This document shows positions 50,449 through 61,436 of a DNA stretch of 64,000 bases, piece by piece (within the stretch, counting starts at the first letter, position 1; each line of letters starts with the position of its first letter). The stretch is from Planctomycetota bacterium. GTDB taxonomy: Bacteria; Planctomycetota; UBA8742; UBA2392. The notes under the pieces are model-generated. The model was not told where the DNA came from, did no database searches, and saw only the letters and a list, made by a program, of their open reading frames with translations. The translations under genes were made by a program, and so were the position numbers. The stretch is from positions 1-64,000 of the forward strand of contig JACKIE010000012.1 of the NCBI GenBank assembly GCA_020638635.1. The letters run 5' to 3'.

Positions 50449-52260
50449 ATGAAGCACGCACCGGATGACGACCTGCCCGAGCTGCTGCGCCGACGCATCC
50501 TGCGCCAGCGCAAGCGCCTCAAGTTCGTGCGCATCTCGTTCGCAATCACGGCCGTGATCTCCGTGCTGCTGCTGTTCGGTGCGAACCAGACCCAGACGCT
50601 TGCCCCCAACTCGCGCCTGATTCTTGTCGTCCCCCACGGCGACTCCCTGTGGCTGATCGATCAGCACCTCGACCTCGCCGGCCAGAACATGCCGCAGGAA
50701 GGCTCATTCGCCCTGGTGCGCGTGCAGGGCGAGAACATCCTGGCCGGCACGCGCTACGAGGGCCTGGTGCGCAGCGCCACACCGGTGAACGGCGGCCACA
50801 TCGGCATCACCACCCCCTCGCGCTTCATGCTGTTCAACACCGGCGGCGATGAATGGCAACGCGACAAGCTCGAGAGCCTGGGCCTCAACGACCCCACCGC
50901 TTCTCCCGTCGTGGTCAGCTTCAACCAGACCCTTTGGCTGTGCTGGGCCAGCGGCGCCGAGGTCATGGTGCAGCCCTTCGGCCGCCCCGAGGTCGCCGCG
51001 CGCTCCGTACACAAGGCGCGCTCGCCGGAGCTGGACCTGCAGGCGCGCGTGACGGCCGACGCGGTCTGGCTCTCGATCATCGAGACACGCAATGGCGACC
51101 TCACGCTGCTCTCGTTCACGCCCAGCATAGAGGCGGCCGTCAGCGGCGAGCCCGCCGAAGACAAGGATGCGGACGAAACACCCGATCCCGCGCCCGAAGC
51201 GCCGGCACAACTGCGCACGGCCGTGCAGCGCAACTTCAGCTCGGAGGTGACCAGCAACGTGCGGCGCGCGTCGTTTGCCGTGATCGCCAGCGCCGGCGGC
51301 CCGCGCCCGGTGGTGGCGCTGATGCGCAAGGAAGAAAGCAACCGCACCTGGCAACTGATGGTCTGGACGCGCGACGAGAAATCCAGCAAGGGAAGCTGGG
51401 TGGACGCCCTGCCGCCCGCGCGCGACAAGCCGGCCACGGGGCTTGAGCTCACCAACTTCGTGACCCTGGCCGCGCGCGGCGACAAGCTGCAGGCCGTGTA
51501 CAGCGAGGCGGGCGAAGTGCGCACCAGCGAGACCGCCCTGGGCGCCGACGGCTCGCTGGAGTGGTCGCAGCCGCGGGTGCTGCCGCTGGACAAGACCAAC
51601 GGGCCGGCCGTCTACATCATCTGGATTTCCCTGCTGTTCGGCGTGGTGCTGATCATGGCCAGCCAGGGCGTGTGGCTGCTGCTGAACCGCGAACGCCCGC
51701 TTGACCGCACCCTGGTCAACATCATCGAGAATCACGAGAAAGAGGCCGGCAAGAAGGAAGAGCTGCCGAAGCTGCTGTACGCCAACCCGCTGGCGCGCGC
51801 GGTTTCGCTGCTGCTGGACATCGCGATCACCAGCCCCGTCGTGATCCTGCTGCAGAGCATTTACGGGTACAGTTGGGAGCAGGCCTACGGCTTCCTGGCA
51901 ATCGGCACGGTCACCAGCTTCGACGCCAACCTGCTGCCCACACTGCAGGCTACCCTGGTGACGCTGCTGGTGCTTTCGATCTACGGCATGGTCTGCGAGC
52001 TGCTCTGGGGGCGCACCTTCGGCAAGGCGCTGTTCCGTCTGCGCGTGGTGGACGCCGACGGCGAGGCGCCGGCGGCCTGGCGCATCGTGGTGCGCAACGC
52101 CTTGAAAGTGTTCGAGCTGATCCACTGGGCCGTGCTGCTGATTCCCATGGGCCTGATGATGATGACCGGCAAGCAGCAGCGCCTGGGTGACCTCGCGGCC
52201 GGCACATTCGTGATCGTGGACGTGGTGCCCGACGAGGCGCCGGACGACATCGACATCTAG
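50449..52260 (+). CDS. RDD-domain membrane protein with a large extracytoplasmic domain
   Basis: This 603-residue protein has one N-terminal membrane segment (FVRISFAITAVISVLLLFG, about 24-42), a roughly 340-residue beta-rich domain with propeller-like repeats and an acidic linker (EDKDADETPDPAPEAP), another membrane segment near 395-418, and a C-terminal RDD domain (about 450-595) with NPLARAVSLLLDIAIT, LWGRTFGKALFRLRVVDADG and KQQRLGDLAAGTFVIV. RDD domains are linked to ion transport. The sensor-like external domain is unusual for RDD proteins. ATG at 50449; upstream in-frame starts lie within repeats. Confidence 0.82.
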   Translation: MKHAPDDDLPELLRRRILRQRKRLKFVRISFAITAVISVLLLFGANQTQTLAPNSRLILVVPHGDSLWLIDQHLDLAGQNMPQEGSFALVRVQGENILAGTRYEGLVRSATPVNGGHIGITTPSRFMLFNTGGDEWQRDKLESLGLNDPTASPVVVSFNQTLWLCWASGAEVMVQPFGRPEVAARSVHKARSPELDLQARVTADAVWLSIIETRNGDLTLLSFTPSIEAAVSGEPAEDKDADETPDPAPEAPAQLRTAVQRNFSSEVTSNVRRASFAVIASAGGPRPVVALMRKEESNRTWQLMVWTRDEKSSKGSWVDALPPARDKPATGLELTNFVTLAARGDKLQAVYSEAGEVRTSETALGADGSLEWSQPRVLPLDKTNGPAVYIIWISLLFGVVLIMASQGVWLLLNRERPLDRTLVNIIENHEKEAGKKEELPKLLYANPLARAVSLLLDIAITSPVVILLQSIYGYSWEQAYGFLAIGTVTSFDANLLPTLQATLVTLLVLSIYGMVCELLWGRTFGKALFRLRVVDADGEAPAAWRIVVRNALKVFELIHWAVLLIPMGLMMMTGKQQRLGDLAAGTFVIVDVVPDEAPDDIDI

Positions 52261-52261
52261 C

Positions 52262-52359
52262 CAGGTTACAGGGGTCAGGTTTCAGGGATTTACCGAGCCC
52301 TCGATCCGCGTTCGATCTGTAGCCCTGACACCTGTAACCTGTAACCTGAAACCTGACTC
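52262..52359. repeat. Heptamer-like inverted repeat upstream of the MEMO-like gene
   Basis: The left arm CAGGTTACAGGGGTCAGG-TTTCAGGG (52263-52287) and the right arm CCCTGACACCTGTAACC then TGTAACCTGAAACCTGAC (52323-52357) are complementary and built from 7-8-base words. It ends right before the next start codon and shares its words with 41501-41575. Confidence 0.65.
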
Positions 52360-52360
52360 C

Positions 52361-53176
52361 ATGACTGAAACCATCCGCCATCCGCACGTTGCCGGGCACT
52401 TCTACACCGCCGTGCCCTCGCGCCTGCGCGCCGAGATCGAAGGCTACATCGCCAAGCCCGCCGCCAAACGCGCCAGGGCTTACGGCGTGCTGGTCCCCCA
52501 CGCCGGCTACATGTACTCGGGCGCGGTCTGCGGCCGTGCGCTGGCCAGTGTCGAGATCCCGGGCACGGTGCTGCTGCTGCACACCAAGCACCAGGTGGGC
52601 GGCGGGACGTTCAGCCTGGCGGGCTACCGCGAGTGGGAGACGCCGCTGGGCAAGATCCACGTGGACGAGAAGCTGACCACGGCGCTCGGCAACGTGGAAG
52701 GTATTGACGTGTCAAACCTGCCGCACTTCAACGAGCACGCCGCCGAGGTGGTGCTGCCGTTTCTGCAAGTGCTCAACCCGGCCGTGAAGATCTGCGTGAT
52801 CAGCGTCAGCCACGCGCCCTTCGAGCGCGTCGAAGCCGTGGCGGAAGGCATCGCGCGCGCGATCCTGGCGCAGGACGGCGACGACACGCTGATCGTGGCC
52901 AGCAGCGACATGAACCATTACGAAGATCAGGACACCACGCTGCAGAAGGACCAGCTCGCGCTCGACAAGCTGAAGGCCTATGACACGCGCGGCATGCTGG
53001 AAGTGTGCTACAGTCGCGACATCAGCATGTGCGGCGTACACGCCACGGCCCTGATGCTCGAAACCTGCAAGGCCCTCGGCGCCAGCCAGGTGGAGCTGCT
53101 CGAACACACCACCAGCGGTGAAACCAGCGGCGACTATAACCAGGTAGTAGGCTACGCCTCGGCCCGCGTGCTTTGA
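52361..53176 (+). CDS. amrB: AmmeMemoRadiSam system protein B (MEMO1 family)
   Basis: This 271-residue protein has the MEMO/LigB-like fold: HVAGHFYTAVPSRL, GVLVPHAGYMYSGA (His in the active-site-like pocket), FNEHAAEVVLPFLQ, VASSDMNHYE and MCGVHATALMLE. Family members are usually encoded with an AMMECR1 protein and a radical SAM protein; neither is nearby here, so this copy is an orphan. The biochemical role in bacteria is not established. Followed by a clear intrinsic terminator. Confidence 0.85.
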   Translation: MTETIRHPHVAGHFYTAVPSRLRAEIEGYIAKPAAKRARAYGVLVPHAGYMYSGAVCGRALASVEIPGTVLLLHTKHQVGGGTFSLAGYREWETPLGKIHVDEKLTTALGNVEGIDVSNLPHFNEHAAEVVLPFLQVLNPAVKICVISVSHAPFERVEAVAEGIARAILAQDGDDTLIVASSDMNHYEDQDTTLQKDQLALDKLKAYDTRGMLEVCYSRDISMCGVHATALMLETCKALGASQVELLEHTTSGETSGDYNQVVGYASARVL

Positions 53177-53181
53177 TGTGA

Positions 53182-53208
53182 CGCGGGCGCCCCGCCCGCG
53201 GCTTTTTT
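53182..53208 (+). terminator. Intrinsic terminator after the MEMO-like gene
   Basis: CGCGGGCG-CCC-CGCCCGCG forms a perfect 8-bp stem, followed by GC and six T residues (53203-53208). This is the most canonical Rho-independent terminator in the window. Confidence 0.85.
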
Positions 53209-53267
53209 CTGACCCCTTCCCACCACCCGCCGCATTCCCGCGTTGACACCTTCCAGACGGGGATGCG

Positions 53268-54974
53268 ATGCCGAAGCGGATTGCTGCGTTTGCACTGGCT
53301 TGCGTTTTGATCGGGCTTTACGGCTGCGCCGGTGACGGCGGCGGCTCCAGCGGCGGCGGCACCGTCCAGGTCGGCCCGCCCGCGCAGCTGGCCGTGATCC
53401 AGCAACCCGCGGGCGCCACCGCCGGCAACGTGTTCGCCACCCAGCCACGCGTGGAAATCCAGGACGCCGCCGGCCTGCGCGTCAGCACCGACAACACCAC
53501 CCAGGTCAGCGTCGCCCTCAGCGGCGGCACCGGCGGCGCGCAGCTGACCGGCACGGCCACACTCACCGCCATCAACGGCGTGGTCAACTTCAACGGTCTC
53601 AGCATCGACCTGGCTGGCACGGCCTACACGCTGAACTTCACGGCCGCGAGCCTGACCGGCGCCAACAGCGGCGCGTTCAACGTCACCACCGCCAGCGCGG
53701 GCGGCGGCAGTGCGCCGTTCGTGCCGCCAGCACCGAGCGGCACGGCCACCTACTACGTCTCCCCCACCGGCAACGACGGCAACAGCGGCACCACGCCGGC
53801 ACAAGCCTGGGCCACCTTGCAGCACGCCGCCAACACCGTGCAGGCGGGCGACATTGTCGAAGTGGCCGACGGCAACTACGCGCGCTTCACGCTCAGCAGC
53901 GTGACCGGCACCAGCGGCATGCCGATCGTCTTCCGCGCCTCCGGCAACGCAGCCGTAATCAACAGCGGCACCAGCGCCAGCACCACGCCGGACAACCGCG
54001 ACGCCATCAAGATCTACGACTGCCACTACGTGATCATCCACGGCCTGCGCACCCTGAACGCCTTCCGGGCGGGCGTGCGCGTGACGGAAAGTTTTCACGT
54101 CACCATTCAGGGCGGCGTGTTCAGCAACGGCGGGCGCTGGGGCATTTTCACCGACTACTCCGACGACGTGGTCCTCGAGGGCAATGAGTGCCACGACAGC
54201 GGCCTTGAACACGGCATTTACTTTTCCAACAGCGGCGACCGGCCGTTGATCCGCGGCAACTACTGCCACGACAACAACGCCAGCGGCATCCAGATCAACA
54301 GCGACCCCGCCCAACAGGTGCCCGGCTTCGGCACCCGCGGCGACGGCATCACCGAGGACGGCGTGATCGAGAACAACTGGTGCGAGGGCAACGGCATCAA
54401 CGGCGCGGCCGGGCTGAACTTCGCCAGCATCCGCGACTGCGACATCCGCAACAACCTGGTGGTGAACAACCTGAACCAGAGCGGCATCGCGCTCTGGGAC
54501 GACGGCTTCAGCAGCGCCTACGGCAGCATGAACAACCGCATTTACCACAACACCGTGGTGTTCCAGAGCGGCAACGGGCGCTTCTGCCTCAGCATGCTCA
54601 ACGGCAGCACCGGCAATGACATCAAGAACAACATCTTCATCGGCGGCGCGCGCGGCGCGATCACCTGGAGCAGCGACTCTCTGTCCGGCACCACGGCCGA
54701 CTACAACATCTGCCGCAGCACCGACGGCTGGGGAGTGTGGGTGAACGACGACACCAGCCAGGCCTACACGCTCGCCCAGTGGCAGGCGCTGATCAGCGGC
54801 GCGGCGAACAGCATCACCACGGCCCCCACTTTCAACAGCGCCGGTGACTTCAGCCTCGCCACCGGCAGCGCCGGCCGCGACGACGGGCAAAGCGGCCTGG
54901 GCGTAGCCACAGCCCACGACGGCGCCAGCCGCCCCGCAGGCGGCGGCTTCGACCGCGGTTGTTACGAGAAGTAG
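53268..54974 (+). CDS. Secreted lipoprotein with Ig-like and right-handed beta-helix domains
   Basis: This 568-residue protein has a lipoprotein signal (MPKRIAAFALACVLIGLYGC, lipobox L-Y-G-C), a Gly/Ser linker, an Ig-like beta domain (about 37-145, PAQLAVIQQPAGATAG), then a parallel beta-helix (about 160-490) recognised by repeats such as RVTESFHVTIQGGVFSNGG, DDVVLEGNECHDSG, PLIRGNYCHDNNASG and CDIRNNLVVNN. ATYYVSPTGNDGNSGT is the DUF1565-like entry of such helices. Many such proteins bind or cleave polysaccharides; no catalytic residues can be named. It probably sits at the cell surface. Confidence 0.85.
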   Translation: MPKRIAAFALACVLIGLYGCAGDGGGSSGGGTVQVGPPAQLAVIQQPAGATAGNVFATQPRVEIQDAAGLRVSTDNTTQVSVALSGGTGGAQLTGTATLTAINGVVNFNGLSIDLAGTAYTLNFTAASLTGANSGAFNVTTASAGGGSAPFVPPAPSGTATYYVSPTGNDGNSGTTPAQAWATLQHAANTVQAGDIVEVADGNYARFTLSSVTGTSGMPIVFRASGNAAVINSGTSASTTPDNRDAIKIYDCHYVIIHGLRTLNAFRAGVRVTESFHVTIQGGVFSNGGRWGIFTDYSDDVVLEGNECHDSGLEHGIYFSNSGDRPLIRGNYCHDNNASGIQINSDPAQQVPGFGTRGDGITEDGVIENNWCEGNGINGAAGLNFASIRDCDIRNNLVVNNLNQSGIALWDDGFSSAYGSMNNRIYHNTVVFQSGNGRFCLSMLNGSTGNDIKNNIFIGGARGAITWSSDSLSGTTADYNICRSTDGWGVWVNDDTSQAYTLAQWQALISGAANSITTAPTFNSAGDFSLATGSAGRDDGQSGLGVATAHDGASRPAGGGFDRGCYEK

Positions 54975-55095
54975 AGGCCGCCCCATGTGGTGGCCCCCGG
55001 GGGGCATGTGGCGGGCGGGCACTTGGGCCCACCCCTGCGTTATCCCCACGTTGCAATCCGGCCGGAACCCGCTAATCTTCCGCCCCCAATGCCGG

Positions 55096-55140
55096 AAAGG
55101 GTCTGGCTCAGTTTCCGCAGGAAACTGTGCCTGACCCTTT
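55096..55140. repeat. REP-like 21-bp hairpin upstream of acpS
   Basis: The arms AAAGGGTCTGGCTCAGTTTCC and GGAAACTGTGCCTGACCCTTT are complementary with two mismatches, around a GCA loop. The GGGTCAGGCAC core resembles REP elements and the half-copy near 20246. It ends 28 bp before the acpS start. Confidence 0.65.
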
Positions 55141-55168
55141 TGGAACACCGGCTCAAACTGGGACGATC

Positions 55169-55570
55169 ATGGCCATCCTGGGCATCGGCACTGACATCGT
55201 GGAAGTCGCCCGAATCGAGAAGCTCCTGCAGGACAAGCGCAAGGAGTTCCTGGCCCGCGTTTTCACCCCCACCGAAATTGAGTACTGCCGAGGCAAGGCG
55301 CGCCCGGAGATCCACTTTGCGGCACGCTTCGCTGCTAAAGAAGCCTTCATGAAGGCCATCGGCACCGGCTGGAGCCAGGGGGTAGGCTTCAGCCAGATCG
55401 GTGTGTGCAACAACGAGGACGGCAAACCAACCCTCGAAATCAGCGGTGAAGCAAAGGTGGTTCTCGACGGCCTGGGGCCGTCTTTTTTGTGGCTCTCGCT
55501 AAGTCACACGCGGGAGTACGCAACGGCGACGGTGGTAATAGAAAAGCAGGTTGTAGGGAATAGGTTGTAG
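55169..55570 (+). CDS. acpS: Holo-[acyl-carrier-protein] synthase
   Basis: This 133-residue protein transfers 4'-phosphopantetheine from CoA to acyl carrier protein. The family motifs are GIGTDIVEVARIE (metal-binding Asp), FTPTEIEYC, HFAARFAAKEAFMKAIGTG (catalytic Glu/Lys region) and FLWLSLSHTREYATATVVIE. The last seven residues (QVVGNRL) and the stop are encoded by an intergenic repeat that begins at 55547, so the native end was probably near VVIEK. ATG at 55169. Confidence 0.93.
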   Translation: MAILGIGTDIVEVARIEKLLQDKRKEFLARVFTPTEIEYCRGKARPEIHFAARFAAKEAFMKAIGTGWSQGVGFSQIGVCNNEDGKPTLEISGEAKVVLDGLGPSFLWLSLSHTREYATATVVIEKQVVGNRL

Positions 55571-55621
55571 GTTTTAGGGAAAAGCTGAAATCCGCCCCTA
55601 CAACCTAATCCCTACAACCTT
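55547..55621. repeat. Inverted repeat with GGTTGTAGG words overlapping the acpS end
   Basis: The left arm CAGGTTGTAGGGAATAGG-TTGTAGGTTTTAGGG (55547-55579) and the right arm CCCCTACAACCTAATCCC-TACAACCTTG (55595-55621) are imperfect complements. It belongs to the short-word class and supplies the acpS stop codon. Confidence 0.65.
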
Positions 55622-55662
55622 GCGACGATCAGACGCTAGACCGACGACAACACAGGACGTAG

Positions 55663-58887
<3,225 letters not shown>

Positions 58888-58907
58888 ACAGCACGACGAA
58901 AGACAGG

Positions 58908-58933
58908 GAGCCCCGAGCGTAAGCTCGGGGCTC
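58908..58933 (+). terminator. Hairpin terminator after carB
   Basis: GAGCCCCGAGC-GTAA-GCTCGGGGCTC is a perfect 11-bp stem starting 20 bp after the stop codon. A short T stretch (CCATTT) follows. Confidence 0.75.
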
Positions 58934-58953
58934 GCCATTTAAGCCACCCAGTG

Positions 58954-58975
58954 GCGCGGACATTTCTGTCCGCGC
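58954..58975. repeat. Dispersed palindrome, third copy
   Basis: GCGCGGACA-TTTC-TGTCCGCGC is a perfect 9-bp stem preceded by CAGTG, matching the CAGTGGCGCGGACA context of 2859-2876. It lies just upstream of the small membrane protein gene. Confidence 0.65.
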
Positions 58976-59003
58976 GTGGCCCACACTTTCATACAATAGC
59001 GGC

Positions 59004-59294
59004 ATGAGTGAGAGGCCGGTGAACAAGCAAAGCTTCCGCTCCTCCATCCGTGAGTTGTTTGCACACCTGCTCCGGCACGCCGCCACCCACCTTGTTGTCT
59101 ATGGTGCTGTGGCAACCTGCGCTGCGGCCGGCGCTTGGCTGTGGCCTCTGACGATGGGCGGCAACTCGCCTGAGGAGCACGAATCCATGGCACTTGGTGT
59201 CGCTCTGTTTTCCTCCTTTGCGGCCCTGAGCCTCATCGGTTTCGGGATTCTGTACGCGATTCGCCTGCAACGACCCGCCGCTAAACAGTTGTAA
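59004..59294 (+). CDS. Small two-helix membrane protein
   Basis: This 96-residue protein has two hydrophobic segments (about 28-50, LVVYGAVATCAAAGAWLWPL, and 63-85, MALGVALFSSFAALSLIGFGILYA) joined by an acidic loop GGNSPEEHES, with a basic C-terminus. No family is recognised. CATACAAT just upstream (58992-58999) could be part of a promoter. A plausible but unproven gene. Confidence 0.5.
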   Translation: MSERPVNKQSFRSSIRELFAHLLRHAATHLVVYGAVATCAAAGAWLWPLTMGGNSPEEHESMALGVALFSSFAALSLIGFGILYAIRLQRPAAKQL

Positions 59295-59313
59295 CGGAAA
59301 CTCAACGACTACC

Positions 59314-59502
59314 CTTCTTCGCGGTCCTTCGCGGCTCTTTGCGGTTACCGACAACAGCATTTGAAGGAAGGGGGCTCCGCGCCGCTTCATCGCGGCCTGC
59401 AGCCCATTCAAAAAACTGGAACCACGAAGGACCACCAAGGGCCACGAAGAGCTAGCATCAGGCGGGGTGACTCTTCGTGGTCCTTCGTGGCACTTCGTGG
59501 TT
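59314..59502. repeat. TTCGTGGTCC-type 10-base inverted repeats upstream of nfo
   Basis: The first block (59314-59346) reads TTCGCGGTCC-TTCGCGGCTC-TTTGCGGTT. A second pair consists of a left arm 59420-59451 (CCACGAAGGA-CCACCAAGG and so on) and a right arm 59471-59502 (CTCTTCGTGG-TCCTTCGTGG-CAC and so on), near-perfect complements with a 10-base period. The right arm ends five bases before the nfo start codon. Confidence 0.65.
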
Positions 59503-59507
59503 GATTC

Positions 59508-60356
59508 ATGCTGTTAGGCGCGCACACATCCATCTCCGGAGGCCTCCACAAGGCGCTGGAACGCGGGGCCGAGTTCGGCTGCGAGTGCGTGCAGATCTTC
59601 AGCAAGAATCAGCAGCAGTGGGCTTCCAAACCTCTGAGCGACGACGAAGTCGCCGACTTCAAGACCGCCGTGGAACGCACGGGCATCGCGCGCTTCTTCA
59701 TCCATGACTCGTACCTGATCAACCTTGGCGCGCCGGAAGACGACAAGTGGCGGCGCAGTATCGAGGCGTTCAAAGATGAGCTGGAGCGCGCCGACCGCCT
59801 TGGCGCCGAGCTGCTGGTCTTCCACCCCGGCGCGCACCTCAAGCAGATGAGCGACGAGGAGTGCTGCGACCGCGTGGCCGACGCGCTCAACGAGATTCTC
59901 GACGGCTACAAGGGCAAGTGCAAACCCGCCATCGAGAACACGGCCGGCCAAGGCAGCAACATCGGCTGGCGCTTCGAGCACATCGCGCGCATCATCAAGG
60001 GCGTGCGGCGCAAGAGCATGATCGCCACGTGCTTCGACACCGCGCACGCCTTCGCCGCGGGCTACGACCTGCGCACCAAGCGGGCCTACACGGCCACCTT
60101 CGCCGAGTACGACAAACTGGTCGGCATCAAGAAGTACCTGCGCGCCTTTCATATCAACGACAGCAAGGTCGAGCTCGCGCGCCGGGTGGACCGCCACGAA
60201 AACCTCGGCCACGGGCACATCGGCCTGGAGTGCTTCAAGCTGCTGGTGAACGACAAGCGTTTTGAACACTGCATCGGCGCGCTCGAAACCCCCATGGAGA
60301 CCCACGGCGGCCACCAGGCCGACCTCAAGATGTTGCTGAAATTCCGCAAGTCATAG
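59508..60356 (+). CDS. nfo: Endonuclease IV (AP endonuclease)
   Basis: This 282-residue TIM-barrel nuclease cuts DNA at abasic sites. Conserved motifs are LGAHTSISGG, CVQIFSKNQ, FIHDSYLINL, LVFHPGAH, IENTAGQGSNIG, TCFDTAHAFAAGYD, FHINDSK, DRHENLGHGHIG and LETPMETHGG, which supply the His, Glu and Asp ligands of the trinuclear zinc site. Length matches the family. A repeat ends five bases upstream, and no clear ribosome binding site is seen. With the endonuclease III homologue 200 bp downstream it forms a small base-excision-repair cluster. Confidence 0.96.
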   Translation: MLLGAHTSISGGLHKALERGAEFGCECVQIFSKNQQQWASKPLSDDEVADFKTAVERTGIARFFIHDSYLINLGAPEDDKWRRSIEAFKDELERADRLGAELLVFHPGAHLKQMSDEECCDRVADALNEILDGYKGKCKPAIENTAGQGSNIGWRFEHIARIIKGVRRKSMIATCFDTAHAFAAGYDLRTKRAYTATFAEYDKLVGIKKYLRAFHINDSKVELARRVDRHENLGHGHIGLECFKLLVNDKRFEHCIGALETPMETHGGHQADLKMLLKFRKS

Positions 60357-60382
60357 TCCCAACCACAGGGCGGAGGTGAACC

Positions 60383-60520
60383 ATGGACGCCATCCGCTAC
60401 GCACTGCTGTCGGCCCTGCTTTCGCCGCTGGTCAACGATGACGATGACGTGGAACAGGAGCCGGGAGCGCCGGCGACCGGTGAATCCGCAGCGCCCGAAC
60501 AAACCGCGGACCTGCCTTAG
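60383..60520 (+). CDS. 45-residue acidic small protein with a strong ribosome binding site
   Basis: The frame MDAIRYALLSALLSPLVND followed by DDDVEQEPGAPATGESAAP and EQTADLP ends with TAG. GGAGGTG lies five bases before the ATG, the best Shine-Dalgarno in this region. A short hydrophobic helix (IRYALLSALLSPL) precedes an acidic, Pro/Ala-rich tail. It is 26 bp after nfo and 45 bp before the nth-like gene, so probably in the same operon. No family is recognised; whether it is real rests on the binding site and spacing. Confidence 0.5.
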   Translation: MDAIRYALLSALLSPLVNDDDDVEQEPGAPATGESAAPEQTADLP

Positions 60521-60565
60521 CCACCCCTCGCTTGCGCTTCGGGCTCCGGTTCCTAGCTTGCGCCC

Positions 60566-61426
60566 ATGCCCGCCAGGCTTACGAAACTTGAACGTACCGG
60601 CCTCCCCCACCGGGTTGAGGCCGCGCGGCCGATTGCCGACCAGCGCAAGCGCCTGCTGCGCGTGATCGAGCTGCTGGAGGCCAACCTGGGCGTCGCAGTC
60701 TGGGACGGCCGCAAGGACTCGCTGGAAGTGCTGGTCCTCACCATCCTCAGCCAGAACACCACCGATCCCAACGCCCTGCGCGGCTACCAGAACCTCGCCA
60801 CGCACCTGCCGGGCAAGCCCACCGGCAAAGACGCCGCCACGCTGCCGCGTGACGCGGCCGGCAACGTGGATAAGGTCAAGCTGCGCCTGTCCAACGCGGC
60901 AACGGCCGTGGAGCCGCCCGACTGGCCACGCGTGGCCAAGCTGACCCAGAAGCAACTGGCCGACTACATCCGCGCGGCCGGGCTGCCGGATGCCAAGGCA
61001 GGCGCGATCCTGGCCCTGCTGGGCTGGCTGCAGGAGACCGTGGGCGAATACTCCCTGGACGCGGCGATCGCCAAGCTCGGGGTTGACGCGTCAATGGAAG
61101 CGCTGTCGGGCCTCAAGGGCATCGGCGTGAAGACTGTCAGTGTCACGCTGATCGAGGCGCTCGGCGCGGACCTGTGCCCCGTGGACACCCACGTGCACCG
61201 CATCATCAACAGACTTGGGATCGTGGACACGAACTCCAACCGCGACAAGACCTTCAGCCTGCTGAAGCTGATGATCCCGCCCGGCCGCGCCTACAGCCTG
61301 CACCACAACCTGCTGACCTTCGGGCGCACGGTGTGCACGGCGAAGCGGCCGGACTGCAAAGGCTGCTTTCTGCGCAGACTGTGCCCCGGCGCCAAGGCGC
61401 TGATCGAAGCGGGCGAAGCGCGCTAG
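60566..61426 (+). CDS. Endonuclease III-like DNA glycosylase (HhH-GPD family)
   Basis: This 286-residue protein has the Nth core: LTILSQNTTDPNA, the helix-hairpin-helix LSGLKGIGVKTVSVTL with the catalytic-lysine position K in GVKT, the catalytic Asp in CPVDTHVHRI, and an iron-sulfur loop C-x6-C-x2-C-x5-C (CTAKRPDCKGCFLRRLC). It would remove oxidised pyrimidines and nick the strand. It is longer than E. coli Nth because of an N-terminal extension and an insertion of about 35 residues (KPTGKDAATLPRDAAGNVDK) after the first helices. It could be a divergent UV endonuclease/MutY-like relative. Confidence 0.9.
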   Translation: MPARLTKLERTGLPHRVEAARPIADQRKRLLRVIELLEANLGVAVWDGRKDSLEVLVLTILSQNTTDPNALRGYQNLATHLPGKPTGKDAATLPRDAAGNVDKVKLRLSNAATAVEPPDWPRVAKLTQKQLADYIRAAGLPDAKAGAILALLGWLQETVGEYSLDAAIAKLGVDASMEALSGLKGIGVKTVSVTLIEALGADLCPVDTHVHRIINRLGIVDTNSNRDKTFSLLKLMIPPGRAYSLHHNLLTFGRTVCTAKRPDCKGCFLRRLCPGAKALIEAGEAR

Positions 61427-61436
61427 CAACCCGCGC

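Noticed and set aside
59314..59502. CRISPR array
   Set aside because: The repeated units are 10 bases with no spacers of regular length and are arranged as inverted arms; no cas genes are in the window.
60566..61426. MutY adenine glycosylase
   Set aside because: The Lys position in the helix-hairpin-helix (GVKT) fits endonuclease III-like lyases better, and no C-terminal MutT-like domain is present.
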